Assembly: GCA_900542145.1 (NCBI GenBank)
Contig: UQMF01000009.1
Coordinates: forward strand, 1 to 64,000
Length of the DNA stretch: 64,000 nucleotides
Direction: 5' to 3'
Source of the DNA: an uncultured Oscillospiraceae bacterium
GTDB taxonomy: Bacteria > Bacillota > Clostridia > Oscillospirales > Ruminococcaceae
Below the pieces are notes generated by a model. The model did not search any database. It was given only the letters and a program-made list of their open reading frames with translations, and was not told the origin of the DNA. Position 1 is the first letter of the stretch. Each line of letters starts with the position of its first letter. Of the stretch, positions 58,953 through 64,000 are shown one piece after another. The position numbers and the translations under genes are program-made.

Positions 58953-59836
58953 GTCGTACCTCCAAATGAAATGAAGTATTTTTCTTCCAGGAATGCCGGG
59001 TGGTAGGACAGCTTTGCTTTCCGCAGACCCTCTGAGCCGGCGTCCTCTTCCCGGTTGATATAGCGGTAATCATCGGCGAGTCGCTTTGCGAACTCACAGT
59101 TTACTGCGGTGTAGGCACCCTGGTATTCCAGTAGAGCCTTTTCCGCGTGCACCACGAAAGTATCCGCCGCGGAATGCTCCCCGAAAGTGAACGCCTGCGG
59201 AGCCCCGTTCACATACAGGATTCCGCCACGATAGCCCAGCGTGAAGTAGTCAGCCAGGCTGCGGCGAACCACGTCCGCTTCGGTAGTCTTTTCCACGTCC
59301 GAAGTGTCGGACAGCCATTTCTCCAGCACCTCGAAGCAACAGTCAATATTGGAACTGCAAATCTCCTCGAAGCTCCAGTCGTTTTCGTAGAAACGGTTGA
59401 GATGATTGCGTTTTGAATGGTATTTCCTGCCCTTTAACTCCGCAAGGTCCGCGGATTCGTAGACATAATCGAATCCATCGCGGTCTGGCTCTGTCGTTAT
59501 TCCCGGGAACATTTCCACAAGCTGTGCAATGCACTCCTTATTGGCAGTCATCAGCAGCTCGTGCCCCATTGAATCACAGTAGCCGCGCAGATCTGTTATA
59601 AGTGCGCGGATATCGCCGCTTCCAGCCGGATACAGGAATCTCGGAATATCCGAATTATCCCGGTTCTGGAGCAGGTAAAAATCCCTGTAGCGGCAAATCT
59701 TCACGTTGTAAACATCTTTCCAGACGTAGTTGTTGCCGAAAGTATACAGACACCCACGGAATCCCGACTGTAACAGGAGCGGTTCGATCCATTCGCGGTC
59801 CGATAATTCCGGCGATCTGAAATCAAATTCAGCCAT
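58949..59836 (-). CDS. DUF2156 (MprF catalytic-domain-like) protein
   Basis: The 295-residue soluble protein aligns with DUF2156, a GNAT-type acyltransferase fold like the cytoplasmic half of lysylphosphatidylglycerol synthase. It has FGNNYVWKDVYNVKICRYRDFYLLQNR, KGRKYHSKRNHLNRFYEND, RGGILYVNGAPQAFTFGEHSAADTFVVHAEKALLEYQGAY and REEDAGSEGLRKAKLSYHPAFLEEKY. Substrate unknown. It overlaps tmk by 1 base and the DJ-1 gene by 4. Confidence 0.9.
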   Translation of the reverse strand: MAEFDFRSPELSDREWIEPLLLQSGFRGCLYTFGNNYVWKDVYNVKICRYRDFYLLQNRDNSDIPRFLYPAGSGDIRALITDLRGYCDSMGHELLMTANKECIAQLVEMFPGITTEPDRDGFDYVYESADLAELKGRKYHSKRNHLNRFYENDWSFEEICSSNIDCCFEVLEKWLSDTSDVEKTTEADVVRRSLADYFTLGYRGGILYVNGAPQAFTFGEHSAADTFVVHAEKALLEYQGAYTAVNCEFAKRLADDYRYINREEDAGSEGLRKAKLSYHPAFLEEKYFISFGGTT

Positions 59837-60495
59837 CAGATCTCCTCTGCTTCTCTTTTTATAGTGAGGGCGATGTCGGCTATTGGCAGCGGCGTTTCCC
59901 CATCAGAGCACCGGATAATCTTCCAGCCGCATTTCCCGGCGGTATACAGGGCGCTTTCCCTGCATGCCTTCAGGAATGCGATATTCTTCTCGTGGATATC
60001 CTTCCGGGATTCGTCGCCGTTGTATCTTCCGGAAAGCAGCTTCTGCGATACTTCCACCGGCATGTCCAGAAAAATAACGAGATCCGGTTCCGGAAGTCCC
60101 AGTCGGTTGTATTCCAGATCCCACAGCCATTCGAGGAATCCGTCCCATTCTTCCCGAGGGAGCTTTGTCATCTGGTATATCGCATTCGAAGTAGTGTACC
60201 TGCCTGAAACTATTGTAGCACCGGCGTCGAAATCTTTCTTCCAGTCGGTGACGTAGCTTGCGTATCTGTCCGAGGCGTAGAACGCTGAAGCCGCATAGGC
60301 TCCGCTTGCCCCCTCGCAGGGAATCGCACCTGAAAGATATTCGGAGATGACTCGCCCTGTGCTGCTTTCGTAATTCGGGAAGCTTATCAGACGAGCATTT
60401 TCTTTTTCGCCAAGCGATCTGCTGAGAAGTTCCAGCTGAGTGGATTTGCCGCAGCCGTCCAGGCCCTCAAGTACTATTATCTTTCCCTTTGTCAT
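59836..60495 (-). CDS. tmk: Thymidylate kinase
   Basis: Phosphorylates dTMP to dTDP. The 219-residue protein has the P-loop IIVLEGLDGCGKSTQLELL, the DRY-like substrate motif ASDRYASYVTDW and the lid region SGRYNGDESRKDIHE. The lid and spacing suggest the deviant tmk-like group of clostridia. ATG 60495 follows AGGG by 8 bases; in-frame codons upstream are unlikely, since 60530-60558 holds the promoter. Confidence 0.88.
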   Translation of the reverse strand: MTKGKIIVLEGLDGCGKSTQLELLSRSLGEKENARLISFPNYESSTGRVISEYLSGAIPCEGASGAYAASAFYASDRYASYVTDWKKDFDAGATIVSGRYTTSNAIYQMTKLPREEWDGFLEWLWDLEYNRLGLPEPDLVIFLDMPVEVSQKLLSGRYNGDESRKDIHEKNIAFLKACRESALYTAGKCGWKIIRCSDGETPLPIADIALTIKREAEEI

Positions 60496-60529
60496 CTTTA
60501 TCAGCCCTATCACATAAATATACATTATT

Positions 60530-60558
60530 ATTTTATCACAAAAAAGCGATTTAGTCAA
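60530..60558 (-). promoter_or_regulatory. Sigma-A promoter for tmk and the genes downstream
   Basis: Minus-strand TTGACT (60553-60558), 17 bp, TAAAAT (60530-60535). Confidence 0.8.
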
Positions 60559-60589
60559 TGCTTTTTTTGTACATATCATAATAGGCAAA

Positions 60590-60619
60590 GAAAACCGGAC
60601 AGCCGATTAAGCTGTCCGG
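60590..60619 (-). terminator. Terminator after the DHH gene
   Basis: CCGGACAGC (60595-60603) and GCTGTCCGG (60611-60619), followed on the minus strand by TTTTCTTT. Confidence 0.88.
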
Positions 60620-60625
60620 TAAGTA

Positions 60626-61564
60626 TCACTTTACGTTGTAGAGCTTGTCGTAGTTGACCAGTTCGTTGAGCAGCTGTGGAACCTTTTCCTCCATCTGGTC
60701 GTCCGGAAACTGGCAGGTGCCTACTGCCATGTGTCCGCCGCCGCCGTACTTCAGCATGAGCGAACCTACGTTCACATGGCTGGTGCGGTTGAGGATAGAG
60801 TATCCGACAGCACAGGAGCAACCCTTGCCACCCTTGCCATTTACGATCCAGCAAGAAATATTCTGCTCGGGATACAGGCTGTAGATCAGGAAGCGGTTGC
60901 CGGTATAGATCGTATCAACGCCGCGGAGGTCGGTGATTATCACGTCGCCCTCGACGCGGGTGTACTTATGTACCATCTCCTTGAACTTCTCGGTCTGCTC
61001 GTTGTAGAGTTTGATACGCTCCTGAATATCTGGCATTGCGAGAATTTCGTCTGTGGTCATGTATGCGCAGCACTTGAGAAGTTTTTCCATGAGCTGGTAG
61101 TTGCTTATGGTGAAGTTGCGGAATCTGCCGAGTCCGGTACGGGGATCCATCAGGAAGCCGATAAGGATCCAGCCCTGCGGATTCAGTATCTCTTCACGGG
61201 TGAGGTTTCCGCTGTCCACTTTGTCGACTGCTTCCATAAGGTCGTCGAAGTTCGGGAAGCGCTCCTTGCCGCCGTAGTACTCATATATAATACGCGCACA
61301 GCTGGGGGTGATGCGGCTTTCACCCTTGTACTTGCCCTTGTATTTTCTGCGCTCCTCCTCGCTGGAGTGGTGATCAAACCAGAGTCCGCAGCCCTCCACG
61401 AAAGGAACATTCGCCAGTACGTCATTTTCGGTCACAGGGATCAGTCCGTCCTGAAGATCCTTCGGGTGGGCAAATGTCCAGGAATCAGGCTCGACAACTC
61501 CGGCACAGAGCAGAAGTGCGCCGCAGGCAAGTCCATCAAAATCAGAACGTGTAATCAGTCGCAT
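60626..61564 (-). CDS. DHH-family phosphoesterase
   Basis: The 312-residue protein begins MRLITRSDFDGLACGALLL, a DHH motif I, and has LWFDHHSSEEER (motif III). Its C-terminal part has the DHHA1-like VNVGSLMLKYGGGGHMAVGTCQFP. It could act on short RNAs or small nucleotides like NrnA/Pap enzymes; the first motif has no usual HxxxD histidine start (RSDFDG), as in some exopolyphosphatase-like members. It is transcribed alone with its own promoter. Confidence 0.88.
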   Translation of the reverse strand: MRLITRSDFDGLACGALLLCAGVVEPDSWTFAHPKDLQDGLIPVTENDVLANVPFVEGCGLWFDHHSSEEERRKYKGKYKGESRITPSCARIIYEYYGGKERFPNFDDLMEAVDKVDSGNLTREEILNPQGWILIGFLMDPRTGLGRFRNFTISNYQLMEKLLKCCAYMTTDEILAMPDIQERIKLYNEQTEKFKEMVHKYTRVEGDVIITDLRGVDTIYTGNRFLIYSLYPEQNISCWIVNGKGGKGCSCAVGYSILNRTSHVNVGSLMLKYGGGGHMAVGTCQFPDDQMEEKVPQLLNELVNYDKLYNVK

Positions 61565-61636
61565 GATGATACCTCTCTATACAAAAATTTGATAAACTGA
61601 TTTATTGGGTTCGGGACAAAATCCCTCACCAGATAC

Positions 61637-61665
61637 ATTATAGCAAATATCCACATAAAAATCAA
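61637..61665 (-). promoter_or_regulatory. Sigma-A promoter for the DHH gene
   Basis: Minus-strand TTGATT (61660-61665), 17 bp, TATAAT (61637-61642). Confidence 0.8.
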
Positions 61666-61698
61666 CATGATTTTTACAAAAAACCTTATTTATTTGCA

Positions 61699-63999
61699 TT
61701 ATTTTTGTGCTCCGTGACAGATTTCCGTTATCAGCTTCATTACACCGATCTTCCACGGGAAACTGAATGTGCGCATGGAATCGACGACGATCTGTAGTTG
61801 CTTGTACAATCTTGCGTTTTCCTCGTCGGTGATCTTGTAGGAGCCGAACTCCATAGCCTCGATCAGCGCGGATTCCTCCTCCAGGCTTGTGCCGAAATTC
61901 TCGTCAACACGCTTCCAGAATGCTCCGGGCAGCTCTCCCCTGCCGGGTCGGAGTCCTCCCCATTCAAGCAGAGCAAGTAACAGCGAAAGCAATTCTCCGG
62001 ATTTACCGCCGCCTGCCTTCAGCCGTTCGAGTTCAGAAAGCGCGGATTTCCTGATGGAGCACAGTCGCAGCAGTATCATCGCCGCTATTACCAGGGCGGC
62101 AACCGCTGCGATAATATACGGCAGGATTGCAGCCGCATTCCCCGGGAATCCGCCGTCGGAGTTTCCTTCGCCGGTAGCAGCGCTCACATCGGCGGTCGAT
62201 ACGGGAATAATGCTTGTGTCTGATTCGCCAGTGCGCTTTGTTTCCGATGTCTGATCCGGTGTTTCCTGGCTGGGTTCCGTAGAATCCGACTGATCAATGG
62301 AGTCCCCGGTCTGCTGCTCTGTCGAAGCCTGAACGGTTCCGGCTGCCGCAGTTCCCCTTCCGGGATATGCTGCGGAGCTGGTGGGGTCAAATGTTACCCA
62401 GCCGTACTGTCCCAGGTAGACTTCTGTCCAGGCGTGGAGGTTCTTCTCGCGCAACAGGACTGAATTGCTCCCGTCCGCGGATTCAACATAGAATCCGGTG
62501 CAGTAGCGTGCAGGAACCCCGAGTTCCCTGAGAATAAGCGTCATTGCGCTGGCGTACAGCGAGCAGTGACCGCGCTTGGTTTCGTTCAGGAACTGTAGAA
62601 CAGGTTCGTGGCTGTTATTGCTTCCGTCGAGAGAATAGGTGTAATTCGTGCGCAGGTAATCTGCCACAACGGTAGCAAGTTGATAGCGGTACTGTACCTC
62701 GCTTATGCTTCCGGAATTCCTCTGGTCTGCGAGGGATTCGTATTCATCGTAAAGGCACCGCCTGATGTAGCTTTCTATCTCCTGAACATAGTTGTCGGGT
62801 ATGCTCAGGTAGGTGCTGTCAACGTAGGAACTGTAGCTGCTCAGGATATCCTCCTGCTCCATTTCGGGAACAACGCTGCTGTAGATGTCGTTCGGCGTGC
62901 AGGAATTCAGTTCGAACATCCTTTCCACTTCCGCCAGTCCGTCCGCGTCGCCGGAATAAAGCTCGTTGCTTGTGTAGGACGGGATCAGCGCAACGCAGTC
63001 AACGGAGTTGATGTGGCTCCCGGCGATTTCGCTTACCCGGACCGCGTAATCTCCGTAAACGTTGAACAGCTCGTTGTTGTAAAACGAGTAATCCACCGTA
63101 TATGGCGGCAGAAATACAACATCGGTGCTGCAAAGGTATTCTATGCTCACATAGTCGCTGGCGATCAGCTTTTCCCCGTCTACGGCGGAATACAAGCTCC
63201 CGTCTGAGGAAGCACCCAGCAACGCTTCAATTACGCGGTTCTCGCAGGGACGGTAGGTGTCCTTCAGTCCGGAAGCACTCCAGAGCCCGGGTTCGTTTCC
63301 AACGACCGTGGTCCAGGATCTGCCGGTGAAATCAACGCCGACATCTCCGCGCAGGTAGAACGGCCTGCTCCCCTGGTAGCTGACGCGGATCATTTCACGT
63401 TCGCCCCTGCCCGGGGATACGATGTTAAGCAGGTCCTCCTGCTCGGTTCCGCCGTGCGTGAAGTATTCCGACGCGGAGCCGTTGTAAAACGGGGATTCCA
63501 CGCCGTCGCCGTTTCCTGTGAGATTCGACACGAAAGAATACAGCCCGGAATAGTCGATCTTGCTCCCGTCGGGAATTATCGCTGCGCCGATCATCAGACA
63601 TACCGCCGTAATCGCGGCGCAGTACATTCCGGAGCTAAAATACTTGGAGTAGTAGTTGCAGTGCATTTCCGTGCGCTTTGCGAACGGCGCGGAGGAGGTG
63701 TGCTTCAGGAACGAGCGCTCCTCCATTTTCATTCGCCTGCGGTAGTCGTCCAGGCTGCTGTGCCGGACGGCAAGACCGCCAGAGTAATTCCTGCGGATAG
63801 CGAACGCGCCGGCAAGGGATGCCAGCGTCGGGATCAGCCAGAATCCGAATTCAATCCGCTCGGATAACAACACCGGAACGCACAGCGTGGTAAACAGAAG
63901 TGCCGGGATAAGCGGACGAAGCCTGCCGGAAAAACACAGCGACACAATAAGGCTGTACATTAGGCACATCAGAACGGTGCCAAGCACGACTCCTGCCAC
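61699..63999 (-). CDS. Transglutaminase-like membrane protein, N-terminus probably outside the window
   Basis: At least 766 residues. The N-terminal part has several membrane helices. A large external region follows, with a transglutaminase-like core: Cys in KRGHCSLYASAMTLILRELGVPARYCTGFY, His in EKNLHAWTEVYLGQYGWVTFDPTSSA, and the Asp in FDPTS. After it come a Thr/Ser-rich linker, a membrane helix (AAILPYIIAAVAALVIAAMILL) and a DUF4129-like cytoplasmic tail. The reading frame is open to the edge, so the start is uncertain. Such proteins often lie next to MoxR ATPase and DUF58 genes, which would lie to the right. Confidence 0.85.
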   Translation of the reverse strand: MAGVVLGTVLMCLMYSLIVSLCFSGRLRPLIPALLFTTLCVPVLLSERIEFGFWLIPTLASLAGAFAIRRNYSGGLAVRHSSLDDYRRRMKMEERSFLKHTSSAPFAKRTEMHCNYYSKYFSSGMYCAAITAVCLMIGAAIIPDGSKIDYSGLYSFVSNLTGNGDGVESPFYNGSASEYFTHGGTEQEDLLNIVSPGRGEREMIRVSYQGSRPFYLRGDVGVDFTGRSWTTVVGNEPGLWSASGLKDTYRPCENRVIEALLGASSDGSLYSAVDGEKLIASDYVSIEYLCSTDVVFLPPYTVDYSFYNNELFNVYGDYAVRVSEIAGSHINSVDCVALIPSYTSNELYSGDADGLAEVERMFELNSCTPNDIYSSVVPEMEQEDILSSYSSYVDSTYLSIPDNYVQEIESYIRRCLYDEYESLADQRNSGSISEVQYRYQLATVVADYLRTNYTYSLDGSNNSHEPVLQFLNETKRGHCSLYASAMTLILRELGVPARYCTGFYVESADGSNSVLLREKNLHAWTEVYLGQYGWVTFDPTSSAAYPGRGTAAAGTVQASTEQQTGDSIDQSDSTEPSQETPDQTSETKRTGESDTSIIPVSTADVSAATGEGNSDGGFPGNAAAILPYIIAAVAALVIAAMILLRLCSIRKSALSELERLKAGGGKSGELLSLLLALLEWGGLRPGRGELPGAFWKRVDENFGTSLEEESALIEAMEFGSYKITDEENARLYKQLQIVVDSMRTFSFPWKIGVMKLITEICHGAQK

Positions 64000-64000
64000 A

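Noticed and set aside
1..64000. CRISPR array, prophage or complete insertion sequence
   Set aside because: No regular direct repeats with spacers, no phage structural genes and no transposase were seen; the single recombinase has no element boundaries.

Overview
The window looks like chromosomal core DNA of an anaerobic, spore-forming, mid-GC member of the Clostridia, most likely a Ruminococcus-like Oscillospiraceae. This rests on sporulation genes (sigG, sigE, spoIIGA, yunB), a long AdhE of fermentative anaerobes, a secreted GH5 mannanase and a GH3 enzyme typical of plant-fibre degraders, NifS/NifU-type Fe-S assembly, c-di-GMP and chemotaxis genes, and consensus sigma-A promoters (TTGACA, 17 bp, TATAAT) before many genes. 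No prophage, CRISPR array or intact insertion sequence was seen.

Layout. 1-3.5 kb: end of a repeated element, then a P-type-ATPase-like protein that has lost its catalytic residues, followed by a PopT-type (DUF368) membrane protein. 3.6-6 kb: sigG facing spoIIGA-sigE, tail to tail. 6-14 kb: prfC, a flippase-like protein, DUF951, then a tight + strand run prfA-tsaC-coaE-lytic transglycosylase-M18 peptidase. 14-16.7 kb: yunB and ligA. 17-24 kb: GH5 lipoprotein, a zinc-ribbon membrane protein, a kinase-like protein, adhE with a Rex-type operator, and a LysR regulator. 24-26 kb: ilvBN. 26.5-36 kb: signalling (flavodoxin-like, LacI-like/GGDEF, MCP, GGDEF-EAL), a lipoprotein, mntP and lrgAB. 36-42.5 kb: CorA-like transporter with an upstream small ORF, YdbC, a degenerate metallophosphoesterase, a DacF-like carboxypeptidase, rlmH, an aldose epimerase, an orphan tyrosine recombinase and tRNA-Arg(CCG). 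42.7-45.3 kb: cysteine desulfurase, IscU-type scaffold and a TauE/SafE transporter. 45.3-64 kb: a long series of minus-strand genes: methyltransferase, C_GCAxxG_C_C protein, Mrp ATPase, deoB, deoC, GH3, zinc ribbon protein, TrhP-type U32 protein, MltG, 5-FTHF cyclo-ligase, DJ-1, DUF2156, dTMP kinase, DHH phosphoesterase and a truncated transglutaminase-like membrane protein.

The most unusual content is (1) a roughly 190-bp multi-hairpin element with 16-bp terminal inverted repeats, present in two full copies and one partial copy. Each full copy sits between two copies of the local transcription-terminator hairpin, as if the hairpin were the target-site duplication, and its internal stems differ between copies by paired substitutions. 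(2) A full-length P-type ATPase homologue altered in every catalytic motif. (3) A long hairpin that buries the sigG ribosome binding site, with a candidate forespore promoter placed so that its transcript would lack the 5' arm.
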